Source: Lachnospiraceae bacterium UBA3332 (GTDB lineage: Bacteria; Bacillota; Clostridia; Lachnospirales; Lachnospiraceae). From it: 17,064 bases of DNA. Position numbers and translations under genes: made by a program. Shown here piece after piece: positions 7,490 to 15,218 of this stretch. How positions within the stretch are numbered: position 1 is the first letter of the stretch; every line of letters begins with the position of its first letter. Below the pieces are notes generated by a model. The model ran no database searches and was not told where the DNA came from. It saw only the letters and a list, made by a program, of their open reading frames with translations. The stretch is taken from contig DERU01000132.1 of the NCBI GenBank assembly GCA_002361095.1, positions 8,410 to 25,473 on the forward strand. The letters run 5' to 3'.

Positions 7490-7495
7490 AGTATA
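7490..7495 (-). promoter_or_regulatory. Probable -10 box of htrA
   Basis: Read on the - strand this is TATACT. Seventeen bases upstream the sequence is ACAAAT, a poor -35 box. A good -10 without a -35, directly next to the phased repeats, suggests an activator-dependent promoter. The transcript start would be near 7484. Confidence 0.5.
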
Positions 7496-7504
7496 GGGAA
7501 AAAG

Positions 7505-7593
7505 TGTGATGGATTTGTTTTGAATTTGTGAGAAAAGTGCGATAAAAATGCGAAAAAAGTGTGAAGCGCGATAATGCTGCGAAAGGTTTGTGA
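7505..7593. promoter_or_regulatory. Phased TGYGA array, candidate tandem response-regulator operator
   Basis: The pentamer TGYGA occurs at 7505, 7527, 7538, 7549, 7560, 7578 and 7589. The intervals are 22, 11, 11, 11, 18 and 11 bp. A degenerate TGTTT at 7516 fills the 22-bp gap in phase, and CGCGA at 7567 is in phase with the last two copies. Most copies are preceded by an A- or T-rich tetramer (AAAAGTGCGAT, AAAAATGCGAA, AAAAGTGTGAA at 7533, 7544, 7555). Direct repeats at 11-bp spacing are the usual binding pattern of OmpR/PhoB-family response regulators; the regulator is not in this window. Confidence 0.65.
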
Positions 7594-7676
7594 TATACGC
7601 AAAAACGGCAGGTTTTTGGTTATGGATAAAACGGTGTTGTTTTGCAAAAAGGCTGCTTATGGACGGAAAGCATACA

Positions 7677-7682
7677 GGAGGG
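7677..7682 (+). promoter_or_regulatory. Ribosome binding site deciding the pfkB-family start
   Basis: GGAGGG lies 6 bases before ATG 7689. Upstream in-frame ATGs from 7590 would add about 33 unconserved residues without a matching site. Confidence 0.8.
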
Positions 7683-7688
7683 AAAGGG

Positions 7689-8600
7689 ATGATTTATACG
7701 GTAACATTGAATCCTTCGCTGGATTACCTGGTATCCGTGGAGGATTTTAGGCCGGGAATTACCAATCGCACCGATTCGGAATCGCTGCTTTTGGGGGGAA
7801 AAGGGATCAACGTATCAATAATGCTCAAAAATCTGGGCATACCGAGTACGGCGCTGGGATTTGTGGCAGGATTTACCGGGGAGGAAGTGGTACGCAGACT
7901 GGAAGCCTTTGGGATCCGAAACGGGCTGATTCGGCTGGAGGAGGGGCTTACGAGGATTAACGTAAAACTTAGGTCGATAGAGGGCACGGAAATTAACGGG
8001 CAGGGGCCCCGGATCAGCGATGAAAAATTCCGGGAATTGATGGGGCGGCTGCAGGCTTTGGGGCGGCAGGATATTCTCTTTTTATCCGGCAGCATTCCGG
8101 CGTCCATGCCGGATGACACTTATCAGAAAATCATGGAAAGTCTCTGCGGCAGGGGCGTGCGGACCGTGTTGGACGCTTCCGGGGATTTGCTGCTGCATGC
8201 GCTTTCTTATCGGCCGTTTTTGGTTAAGCCAAACCACCATGAACTGGGAGGCATTTTTGGAGTGGAAATCAACCAAAGACGACAGGCGGCGCCTTATGCC
8301 CAAAAGCTGCGGGAGAAGGGCGCGCAAAATGTGCTGGTTTCCCTTGCGGGGGAAGGCGCGGTGCTGGCAGCGGCGGACGGTAAAATTTATGACGCACCCG
8401 CGCCGAAAGGACAACTGGTCAACGGGGTGGGCGCAGGGGACGCCATGGTCGCCGGGTTCATGGCAGGCTTTATGGAAAAGCAGGATTATGCGCATGCGTT
8501 TTATATGGGAATTGCCGCAGGCAGCGCCAGCGCATTTTCGGAACAAATGGCAGGCCGGAAAGAGATAGAAGTTTTATATAACCAACTGACAGGAAAATAA
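7689..8600 (+). CDS. fruK: 1-phosphofructokinase (PfkB family hexose-phosphate kinase)
   Basis: This is a PfkB-family kinase of the 1-phosphofructokinase/tagatose-6-phosphate kinase subgroup, converting fructose 1-phosphate to fructose 1,6-bisphosphate with ATP in the cytoplasm. Seen in the sequence: 303 residues, the N-terminal signature IYTVTLNPSLDYLV (2-15), the substrate-side glycine motif GGKGINVS (36-43), FLSGSIP (131-137), KPNHHEL (180-186) and the ATP-site motif NGVGAGDAMVAGF (245-257) with catalytic base Asp251. TLNPSLDY and GGKG place it in the FruK/LacC branch; which hexose phosphate it prefers cannot be told from sequence. It stands alone: no fructose PTS permease or DeoR-type regulator lies next to it, unlike a classical fru operon. 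No convincing sigma-A promoter was found in 7594-7680. Confidence 0.82.
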   Translation: MIYTVTLNPSLDYLVSVEDFRPGITNRTDSESLLLGGKGINVSIMLKNLGIPSTALGFVAGFTGEEVVRRLEAFGIRNGLIRLEEGLTRINVKLRSIEGTEINGQGPRISDEKFRELMGRLQALGRQDILFLSGSIPASMPDDTYQKIMESLCGRGVRTVLDASGDLLLHALSYRPFLVKPNHHELGGIFGVEINQRRQAAPYAQKLREKGAQNVLVSLAGEGAVLAAADGKIYDAPAPKGQLVNGVGAGDAMVAGFMAGFMEKQDYAHAFYMGIAAGSASAFSEQMAGRKEIEVLYNQLTGK

Positions 8601-8648
8601 CGGGTAACTTTTGGGAAAATTGTTTTTGCGTTGCAGAAGGATTTTGTA

Positions 8649-8677
8649 TAGACTGCGGGCTGTTTTATCGGTATAAT
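8649..8677 (+). promoter_or_regulatory. Promoter of the malQ operon
   Basis: TAGACT (8649-8654, four of six matches to TTGACA), a 17-bp spacer and a perfect TATAAT (8672-8677) form a sigma-A type promoter. The expected start is near 8684, leaving a leader of about 97 bases before malQ. Confidence 0.75.
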
Positions 8678-8710
8678 GGGAGATAATGGGAAAGGGCTGC
8701 TTTGGTTTGC

Positions 8711-8724
8711 TGTTTGCGATAACA
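8711..8724. promoter_or_regulatory. cre-like / LacI-family operator in the malQ leader
   Basis: TGTTTGCGATAACA has TGTT/AACA arms around a central CG, as in operators of LacI-family proteins. It matches the loose cre pattern TGWNANCGNTNWCA at all but the fifth base. It lies about 27-40 bases after the predicted transcript start, where a bound CcpA or maltose-type repressor would block elongation. Confidence 0.45.
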
Positions 8725-8767
8725 GAGCAGGCTTGTCTGAACGGTTATGATAGAAATTATATAATAT

Positions 8768-8774
8768 GGAGGAG
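8768..8774 (+). promoter_or_regulatory. Ribosome binding site deciding the malQ start
   Basis: GGAGGAG lies 6 bases before ATG 8781. An in-frame ATG at 8766 overlaps the site itself and is rejected. Confidence 0.85.
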
Positions 8775-8780
8775 TTTACA

Positions 8781-10271
8781 ATGAGAGAGTGCGGGATTTT
8801 GCTTCCGGTGTTTTGCCTTCCGTCGCCCAACGGGATTGGCTGTTTTTCCAAGGAAGCGTACGGCTGGGTGGATTTTTTGAAAAAAGCGGGGCAGCATTAC
8901 TGGCAGATTTTGCCGTTGGGGCCTACCAGTTACGGGGATTCCCCGTACCAGTCCTTTTCTACTTATGCGGGCAATCCGTATTTTATCGACCTGGAGGAAC
9001 TGGTGAAAGAAAAGTTTTTGACCAGGGCGGAAGTAAAGAACTGCGATATGGGGGATAACGAGAGGGATATTGACTACGGCAAGCTGTACAAAAACCGGAT
9101 GCCCCTTCTGAAAAAGGCGTTTCAGAGAAGCCAAAAAGTGCAGGACGAAGCGTTTGAGACATTTTGCAGGGAAAACGGCTGGTGGCTGGACGATTACGCC
9201 CTGTTCATGGCGGTCAAGGATGTGTTCGGCGGGGAAAGCTGGGACCAATGGGCGGAAGATATCCGGTACCGTTGGGACAATGCGATGTGGTATTACCGGA
9301 ACCATTATGAGGAGGAGATCCGTTTTTACGCGTGGCTGCAGTATTTGTTTTTTAAACAATGGCTGAAGCTGAAGGCTTATGCCAACGGGCAGGGAATCCG
9401 GATCATTGGCGATATTCCGATTTATGTGGCTTATGACAGCGCGGACGTGTGGGCGCACCCGGAATTGTTCCAGTTGGACGAGAGCCGCAGGCCTGCGGCG
9501 GTGGCAGGCTGCCCGCCGGACGGGTTTTCTGCAGACGGCCAGCTTTGGGGAAATCCGCTCTATCGCTGGGAGTACCATAAGAAAACGGGATATGACTGGT
9601 GGGTGCGGCGAATTGCCAATTGTTTTACACTTTACGATGTGGTACGTATCGACCATTTTCGCGGATTTGACGAATATTTTTCCATTCCGGCAGGGGATAA
9701 GACGGCGGTAAACGGACATTGGGAAAAAGGGCCGGGTATCGGATTGTTTCAGGTGTTGAAGAGCCGGTTGGGTGAAAAAGATATCATTGCCGAGGATTTG
9801 GGCTATATGACGGACACCGTGCGCAAGCTGGTGGCCGACAGCGGCTATCCCAACATGAAAGTATTGGAGTTTGCGTTTGACGCGAGGGATTCCAGCGGCG
9901 CCAACGATTATCTGCCCCACAATTATGAACCCAATTGTGTGGCCTATACGGGAACCCACGACAACGAGACGGCGCTGGGATGGCTTGGCAGCATTACAAA
10001 AGCGGAGAAAAAGGCGCTGCGCGTGTACTTAAACAGGATGAACGAGACGGACGAGGAACTGGTGAGGGAACTGGTGCGCACGGCGGTTTCCAGCGTGGCA
10101 AAAATGTGCGTGATCCCCATTCAGGACTACCTTGTGCTGGACAATTCGGCAAGGATCAATTTCCCCTCCACACTGGGAACCAACTGGCGGTGGAGGATGA
10201 CCAGGGAAGATACGACAAAGGAACTGGCAAAACAAATCAGGACGCTTTGTGCGCTTTACGGGAGGAATTGA
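8781..10271 (+). CDS. malQ: 4-alpha-glucanotransferase (amylomaltase, GH77)
   Basis: MalQ transfers alpha-1,4-glucan segments between maltodextrins, releasing glucose, in the cytoplasm. Seen in the sequence: 496 residues, a normal bacterial length without the extra N-terminal domains of plant or E. coli enzymes; the start ILLPVFCLPSPNGIG (6-20), WQILPLGPTSYGDSPYQ (41-57), SFSTYAGNP (58-66), GDIPIYV (210-216), and the GH77 catalytic residues: nucleophile Asp291 in VRIDHFRG, acid/base Glu338 in IIAEDLG and Asp394 in TGTHDNET. No signal peptide is present. It is the first gene of a probable operon with the GH31 gene, whose GTG start lies 2 bases after the malQ stop, so translation may be coupled. 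Together they would handle imported maltodextrins or internal glycogen. Confidence 0.96.
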   Translation: MRECGILLPVFCLPSPNGIGCFSKEAYGWVDFLKKAGQHYWQILPLGPTSYGDSPYQSFSTYAGNPYFIDLEELVKEKFLTRAEVKNCDMGDNERDIDYGKLYKNRMPLLKKAFQRSQKVQDEAFETFCRENGWWLDDYALFMAVKDVFGGESWDQWAEDIRYRWDNAMWYYRNHYEEEIRFYAWLQYLFFKQWLKLKAYANGQGIRIIGDIPIYVAYDSADVWAHPELFQLDESRRPAAVAGCPPDGFSADGQLWGNPLYRWEYHKKTGYDWWVRRIANCFTLYDVVRIDHFRGFDEYFSIPAGDKTAVNGHWEKGPGIGLFQVLKSRLGEKDIIAEDLGYMTDTVRKLVADSGYPNMKVLEFAFDARDSSGANDYLPHNYEPNCVAYTGTHDNETALGWLGSITKAEKKALRVYLNRMNETDEELVRELVRTAVSSVAKMCVIPIQDYLVLDNSARINFPSTLGTNWRWRMTREDTTKELAKQIRTLCALYGRN

Positions 10272-10273
10272 CG

Positions 10274-12574
10274 GTGAATTTTGGAAAACTGCTTTCGTAT
10301 GAAAAAGACGGGAATCTGGTACGTTTCCATTTTGAGAAAATGGACGGCAGAATCGAGGTTATTACCGATAACATTTTGAATGTGTTTGCGGGGTTTGTAA
10401 GCGACGCCCACCGTTCCAAAGCCATTGAGGGAAATAAGGCGGCTGCGGCAAAGTTTTCGGTAAAAGAAGAAGAGGGCGCGGTTTCGGTTTCCACTGCGGC
10501 CGTTACCGCAAAGGTTTTTGACGGATTCCTGGTGGATTTTTACCGGGCGGACGGCACGGTGCTTTGCCGGGACTATCGGGGGGAGAGAACACCGATTGTG
10601 CGGGCCAGTGAAGAAATGAAAAAGCTGTTGGAAGCGGAAGGACACGCCGCAGAGGAAGAGGGGGACGGCGGGTTTGCGGTTTGCAAACAGATGGAAGGAG
10701 ACGAAGCTTTTTATGGGCTTGGCGATAAGACAGGGTTTTTGAATAAGCGCGGCTATGAGTATGTGATGTGGAACACGGATGACCCGGCTCCGCAGATGGA
10801 CAATTTTAAATCCCTGTATAAGTCCATTCCGTTTTTTATCACCTTGAGAAGCGATGCCGTATTCGGGCTGTTTTTTGACAATCCGTACCGCACGGTTTTT
10901 GATATGGGAAAAGAATCCGACGCTTATTATCATTACGGCGCGCAGAACGGGAATCTGGATTATTACCTGATTGCAGGGAACAGCATGCCGGAAGTGATCG
11001 GCGGGTATACCTATCTGACGGGAACCACGCCCCTGCCGCAGAAGTGGACGCTGGGATACCAGCAATGCCGTTGGAGTTATATGAGCCGGGAGGAAGTGGA
11101 GGGCGTTGCAAAGAAAATGCGGGAGTGCGGCATTCCCTGCGACGCGATTCACCTGGATATCGACTATATGGACGGATACCGCGTCTTTACCTGGAACCCG
11201 GACCGTTTTGGGCAGGCGGAGGAGATGATTGCCGGTCTGCAAAAAGACGGATTCAAGATTGTAACCATTATGGATCCGGGCGTAAAACGGGATCCCGGGT
11301 ATCCGGTTTATGATACCGGGGTGGAAAAAGGGTATTTTGCGACCACTCCTGCGGGGGAAGTATATGTCAACGCCGTATGGCCTGGAGATGCGGTCTATCC
11401 CGACTTTGGGAATCAGGAGGTCCGGGACTGGTGGGGACAGAACCAGAAGTTTTTGCTGGATAAGGGCGTGCGCGGGGTTTGGAACGATATGAACGAACCC
11501 GCCAGCTTCCGGGGGGAACTGCCGCAGGATGTGGTTTTTACCGATGAGGATGAAAAGGCGGATCATGCGCGGATGCACAATCTTTACGGGCATAATATGG
11601 CGAAAGCGACTTACCGGGGACTCAGGGAATTGGACGGCAGAAGGCCGTTCGTGATCACCCGCGCCTGTTATGCGGGCACACAGAAATACAGTACCGCCTG
11701 GACCGGGGATAACCACAGTATATGGGCGCATCTGCAGATGGCCATTCCCCAGCTGTGCAATCTGGGGTTGAGCGGTATGGCGTTTGTGGGTACCGATGTG
11801 GGCGGGTTTGGCTCTGACTGTACAAAGGAACTGTTGTGCCGCTGGGTGGAGGTGGGCTGTTTTTCCCCTCTTTTCAGGAACCATTCCGCGATGGGAACCC
11901 GGTATCAGGAGCCTTGGCGGTTTGACGGGGAAACGATAGAGATATACCGTAAGGCAGTGGAACTGCGTTATCATTTGATTCCCTATTATTATGATCTTTT
12001 TTTCCAAGGGGAAAAAACTGGAATGCCGATCATGCGCCCGCTGGTGCTGCATTACGAAAAAGACCGGACTGCGCGCAGCCTAAACAGTGAGTTTATGGTA
12101 GGAGACCGTCTGCTGGCCGCGCCCGTGGTCAATCAGGGGGAAAGGGAAAAAATGGTGTATCTGCCGGCCGGGAAATGGTATGACTATTGGACCGGGGAAG
12201 AGATGGAGGGCGGCAGGTATATTTTGCGGGACGCGCCGCTGGATCTGTGTCCTTTGTATGTGAAAGCGGGAACGATTCTTCCGGTGTGGCAAAAACAGCG
12301 TTATGTCAATGAAATTGACAACGATTCCACGCTGTTTTTGGAGGTATTTCCCGGCGAGGGGCAGTGGGACCATTTTCAGGACAACGGAGAGGATTTCACA
12401 TACCGGGACGGCGCATACAACCAATACCGCTGCAGCCTGGACGCGGATAATGTGCTGCGGGTGGAATGCGTGCATAACGGTTACGAAAAGAAGTATGGCC
12501 GCGTGAACGTGCGCTGCATGGGCCGGACAGCGGAAGCCGTTTTGGAGAACGGCAGCTGCCGCATTTTATTCTGA
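10274..12574 (+). CDS. Alpha-glucosidase / alpha-xylosidase-type glycoside hydrolase family 31
   Basis: This is a retaining alpha-glycosidase of GH31, probably an intracellular alpha-glucosidase given its place after malQ. Seen in the sequence (766 residues): an N-terminal beta-sandwich domain to about 250, then the TIM barrel with HLDIDYMDGYRVFTWNP (293-309), nucleophile Asp405 in WNDMNEP (403-409), acid/base Asp479 in AWTGDN (475-480), GTDVGGF (506-512) and FRNHS (534-538), followed by C-terminal beta domains. No signal peptide is present. The start is GTG 10274, with GGAGG at 10261-10265 and 8-base spacing; the frame stays open far upstream inside malQ, but that part is not conserved. Substrate specificity (alpha-1,4, alpha-1,6 or xyloside) cannot be fixed from these motifs. 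Confidence 0.92.
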   Translation: MNFGKLLSYEKDGNLVRFHFEKMDGRIEVITDNILNVFAGFVSDAHRSKAIEGNKAAAAKFSVKEEEGAVSVSTAAVTAKVFDGFLVDFYRADGTVLCRDYRGERTPIVRASEEMKKLLEAEGHAAEEEGDGGFAVCKQMEGDEAFYGLGDKTGFLNKRGYEYVMWNTDDPAPQMDNFKSLYKSIPFFITLRSDAVFGLFFDNPYRTVFDMGKESDAYYHYGAQNGNLDYYLIAGNSMPEVIGGYTYLTGTTPLPQKWTLGYQQCRWSYMSREEVEGVAKKMRECGIPCDAIHLDIDYMDGYRVFTWNPDRFGQAEEMIAGLQKDGFKIVTIMDPGVKRDPGYPVYDTGVEKGYFATTPAGEVYVNAVWPGDAVYPDFGNQEVRDWWGQNQKFLLDKGVRGVWNDMNEPASFRGELPQDVVFTDEDEKADHARMHNLYGHNMAKATYRGLRELDGRRPFVITRACYAGTQKYSTAWTGDNHSIWAHLQMAIPQLCNLGLSGMAFVGTDVGGFGSDCTKELLCRWVEVGCFSPLFRNHSAMGTRYQEPWRFDGETIEIYRKAVELRYHLIPYYYDLFFQGEKTGMPIMRPLVLHYEKDRTARSLNSEFMVGDRLLAAPVVNQGEREKMVYLPAGKWYDYWTGEEMEGGRYILRDAPLDLCPLYVKAGTILPVWQKQRYVNEIDNDSTLFLEVFPGEGQWDHFQDNGEDFTYRDGAYNQYRCSLDADNVLRVECVHNGYEKKYGRVNVRCMGRTAEAVLENGSCRILF

Positions 12575-12628
12575 ACGGTGCGGCGTTTGGGGCAGTAGGG
12601 CCGTTGGCGCCGGCGGAAAGGGAGTCGG

Positions 12629-14272
12629 ATGGAAGGCATTTTGAAAAACAAGCAGTATTTGTACATGACGGAATTTTTTGCGGGCATGAGCGTGATGGCG
12701 GTGGAGATGGGAGCCAGCAGACTTTTGGCGCCGTATTTCAGTTCTTCCCAGATTGTATATACCATAGTCATCGGCACGATTATGATTGCCATGGCGCTGG
12801 GGAACGTGTGGGGCGGGCGGAGTGCGGACAAAAATCCGGATCCGGACCGGCTTTACCTGCGGATTTTGGTCGCGGCAGTGTGGATTGCGGCGATTCCGCT
12901 GGTGGGAAAATACGTGATTTTAGGCGTATCGGGACTTTTGATCCTGACGGTGAGCAATCACTTTCTGGTATTGGCGGCGTTTATTGCCTGTATGGTGATT
13001 TTTGTGTTTCCGCTGTTTTTGCTGGGAACGGTGACGCCGTCCCTGGCCAAATATACGATGGGCAGTCTGGAGGACAGCGGCAAGATCGTGGGTGCGCTGG
13101 GGGCGTTTAACACCATCGGCAGCATTATCGGTACCTTCCTGCCGACTTTTGTGACGATACCGGCGGCAGGGACTGCGGTCACGTTCCTGATTTTTTCCGG
13201 CGTACTGCTTCTTTTGGGCCTCCTTTATTTTATCAGTAAAAAGGCAAACCGCAAAGGATGCGCGGCGGCGGCCGTCCTGTTTGTTTTGTGCAGCGTGTTC
13301 GGCCATTCGGACAGCTTTGCGTTTTGGGAAGAGAACCTCGCTTATGAGGGGGAATCCATCTACAACTATTTACAGGTAAAAGAAAACGACAACAGCGTCA
13401 TTTTGTCTACCAATGTGTTGTTCGGCGTGCAGTCTATTTTTATGAAAAACGATTCCCTGACAGGGATGTATTACGATTACGCGTTGGCCGCCCCGCTGAT
13501 GGCAGGCGGCGCAGGGACGGCGTCCGGCGGACGGCAGGATGTTTCCGCCGGGGCATTGCCGGAAAATGGCGGACAGGAGGTTTTGATTCTGGGAATGGGA
13601 ACCGGAACCTATGCACGCCAGTGTATGGAATATTTTGACGGCATTACGGTGGAAGGGGTGGAAATCGACCGGCGTATTACCGGTCTGGCACGGGAATATT
13701 TTGCGCTTCCGGACAGTGTGGAGGTGACGACCTATGACGGGCGCGCCTATCTGCAGGCGGTGGACAAAAAGTATGACGTGATCATGGTGGATGCCTATCA
13801 GGACATCACCATTCCCTTTCAAATGTCGTCCGTGGAATTTTTTACGATGGTGCGGGAGCATCTGAAGGAGAACGGTGTGATGGTGGTGAATATGAACATG
13901 CAGTCCGGGGAAGAGGGCAGTATCAATGCTTATCTGGCGGATACGATTTCCAGTGTTTTCGACACGGTGTATACCGTCAATGTGACAGGTTCCACCAACC
14001 GGGAACTGTTCGCTTCGCAAAATCCGCAGATTGCCGACGTGCTGGCCGTCCGGGCGCAGCGGCTCACGGACCTGCAGTTCAAAGCCATGATGGAGAGGGT
14101 CTGCGATACCCTGGAGCCCTGCGAAAAAGGCAGTTTGATCCTGACGGACGATAAAGCGCCGGTGGAACTTTTGGGTATGCGTGCAATCGACGGCATTATC
14201 CGGGACGAAATTGGTTATTATAAAAAGATTTTTAAGGAAAAGGGCATTTCCGGCTTATTAAATGAAATGTGA
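12629..14272 (+). CDS. Membrane protein fused to a spermidine-synthase-like domain
   Basis: This is a two-part protein of the fused MFS/spermidine-synthase-like type. Seen in the sequence (547 residues): an N-terminal half with about seven hydrophobic segments between residues 13 and 226, then a spacer with GESIYNYLQV (241-250), as at the entrance of spermidine synthase domains, and a Rossmann SAM or decarboxy-SAM-binding domain with VLILGMGTGTYAR (318-330), VEGVEIDRR (341-349), YDGRAYL (369-375) and MVDAYQD (386-392). A Gly/Ala/Ser-rich stretch at about 292-315 precedes the Rossmann core and looks like a loop insertion. The GMGTG and DAYQD motifs differ from the GGGDG and the DxxDP-type motif of classical SpeE, so aminopropyl transfer is not assured. 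AAGGGAG 4 bases before the ATG supports the start. It lies 54 bases after the GH31 gene with no terminator seen. Confidence 0.85.
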   Translation: MEGILKNKQYLYMTEFFAGMSVMAVEMGASRLLAPYFSSSQIVYTIVIGTIMIAMALGNVWGGRSADKNPDPDRLYLRILVAAVWIAAIPLVGKYVILGVSGLLILTVSNHFLVLAAFIACMVIFVFPLFLLGTVTPSLAKYTMGSLEDSGKIVGALGAFNTIGSIIGTFLPTFVTIPAAGTAVTFLIFSGVLLLLGLLYFISKKANRKGCAAAAVLFVLCSVFGHSDSFAFWEENLAYEGESIYNYLQVKENDNSVILSTNVLFGVQSIFMKNDSLTGMYYDYALAAPLMAGGAGTASGGRQDVSAGALPENGGQEVLILGMGTGTYARQCMEYFDGITVEGVEIDRRITGLAREYFALPDSVEVTTYDGRAYLQAVDKKYDVIMVDAYQDITIPFQMSSVEFFTMVREHLKENGVMVVNMNMQSGEEGSINAYLADTISSVFDTVYTVNVTGSTNRELFASQNPQIADVLAVRAQRLTDLQFKAMMERVCDTLEPCEKGSLILTDDKAPVELLGMRAIDGIIRDEIGYYKKIFKEKGISGLLNEM

Positions 14273-14297
14273 ACCGGCAGGGCGGCTTCGGATGCTG

Positions 14298-15119
14298 TCA
14301 GAGCGCCCTGTACTGCGTCGGGGAGAGACCGCAGTTTTTCTTGAAAAAACCGGAAAAATGGTGGTAGTCCGAAAAGCCCAGGCGGTCGGAAATTTCCTGC
14401 ACGGACAGGTGGGTGCGTTTCAGCAGGGTCTGGGCAAGTTCCAGCTTTTGGGAGAGGTAATAGCTGTAGGGTGTGACATGATACACGTCCCGGAAGAGGT
14501 GGATTGCCCGGGAACGGGACAGATGCACATGGGCGGCGATATCGTCGATTCCGATGGGCAGGGTCAGATTATGCTCAATATAATCTTTCATGGCAGCAGC
14601 CTGTGTGGGGGCGGCGATATGGTTTCCCAGATGGGCGGACAGCGCCTGGATATGCCGGTGCAAATGGAGGGCCAGTTCATCCGTACAGTGAACCGGCTCT
14701 TTTTCGATGGCCGAAAAAATGGCGTAGAGGTATTTGGGGTTTTGGAAAGAGGTAATTTTGGAAACGGAATCCAAGCCGTAGTCTGTGAGCAGATGGCGAA
14801 CCAGGCTGCCGTTTACATTAAACCAGATTTTTTTCCAGGGATCCTGCCTGTCGGAGTAGTAGTGTTGGTATTCGCCGGGACAGAGAAGGTAGGCATCCCC
14901 CGCTTCCGCAAGGAACTCCTGTTGCCTGTAGTGGATATGTCCTTTGCCGCAGAGGACATATTCAAAGACATAGCAGTCCCCGCAGGGACGCCGGATTTCA
15001 TAGGAGGGATCCGGATTGGTAATTCCGGCCAGAATCGGGGTAAAGCAGGGGGAGGACGGGCCTGTGTAAAGGGCAAACTGTTCCCTGCATGGGCTATAGG
15101 ATTCCTGTGTTGCCGTCAT
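14298..15119 (-). CDS. AraC-family transcriptional regulator
   Basis: This is a sugar-responsive type of AraC/XylS regulator, probably controlling the divergent GH2 gene (inferred from position). Seen in the sequence (273 residues): an N-terminal cupin-like effector domain at about 25-115 with an EAGDAYLLCPGEYQHYY segment (72-88), and a C-terminal pair of helix-turn-helix motifs at about 174-273, ending in the family signature VQEISDRLGFSDYHHFSGFF (240-259) and KKNCGLSPTQYR. The chosen start, 15119, has AGGAG 6 bases upstream; in-frame ATGs at 15140, 15188 and 15230 lack such a site and would run across the predicted promoter. The 3' end is 25 bases from the convergent membrane-protein gene. 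The effector is unknown. Confidence 0.92.
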   Translation of the reverse strand: MTATQESYSPCREQFALYTGPSSPCFTPILAGITNPDPSYEIRRPCGDCYVFEYVLCGKGHIHYRQQEFLAEAGDAYLLCPGEYQHYYSDRQDPWKKIWFNVNGSLVRHLLTDYGLDSVSKITSFQNPKYLYAIFSAIEKEPVHCTDELALHLHRHIQALSAHLGNHIAAPTQAAAMKDYIEHNLTLPIGIDDIAAHVHLSRSRAIHLFRDVYHVTPYSYYLSQKLELAQTLLKRTHLSVQEISDRLGFSDYHHFSGFFKKNCGLSPTQYRAL

Positions 15120-15125
15120 GGTATA

Positions 15126-15130
15126 CTCCT
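15126..15130 (-). promoter_or_regulatory. Ribosome binding site deciding the araC-family start
   Basis: On the - strand AGGAG is followed by TATACC and then ATG (15119-15117). Confidence 0.8.
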
Positions 15131-15189
15131 TTTTACGCATAAGTCGGGTTGGCTGCAGCGGGATGCTGTCAGGAAAAACTTTCGTCATT

Positions 15190-15218
15190 AGTATAGCACT
15201 ATTTTGTACATTTGTAAG
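15190..15218 (-). promoter_or_regulatory. Promoter of the araC-family gene
   Basis: On the - strand, CTTACA (15218-15213, four of six matches), a 17-bp spacer and TATACT (15195-15190) with an upstream TGC (extended -10) form a plausible sigma-A promoter. It overlaps the candidate AraC half-sites, so the regulator could repress its own gene. Confidence 0.6.

Noticed and set aside
6159..7496. Open frame of about 445 codons on the + strand opposite htrA
   Set aside because: It is the mirror of the htrA coding sequence; it is Gly/Val/Cys-rich and without motifs, while htrA has its full catalytic triad.
7562..7577. Possible cre site before the pfkB-family gene (TGAAGCGCGATAATGC)
   Set aside because: It does not fit the TGWNANCGNTNWCA pattern in any register and is better explained as part of the phased TGYGA array.
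8757..9959. Open frame of about 400 codons on the - strand opposite malQ
   Set aside because: It is antisense to a clearly functional GH77 gene, has no domain I recognise, and its composition is typical of a shadow frame.
10256..12052. Long open frame of about 598 codons on the - strand
   Set aside because: It lies wholly antisense to the GH31 gene, whose catalytic motifs are intact. The translated antisense protein is rich in His, Pro, Arg and Ile with no recognisable domain; GC-biased third positions commonly open such frames.
12558..12584. Inverted repeat GCCGCA ... TGCGGC after the GH31 gene
   Set aside because: The stem is only 6 bp, the loop is 15 bases, no T-run follows, and one arm is coding sequence; readthrough into the next gene is more likely.
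14278..14310. Inverted repeat CAGGGCG ... CGCCCTG at the junction of the membrane-protein and araC-family genes
   Set aside because: The 7-bp stem has a 19-base loop and no T-run on either strand, and one arm lies inside the end of the regulator gene, so I do not call it a terminator.
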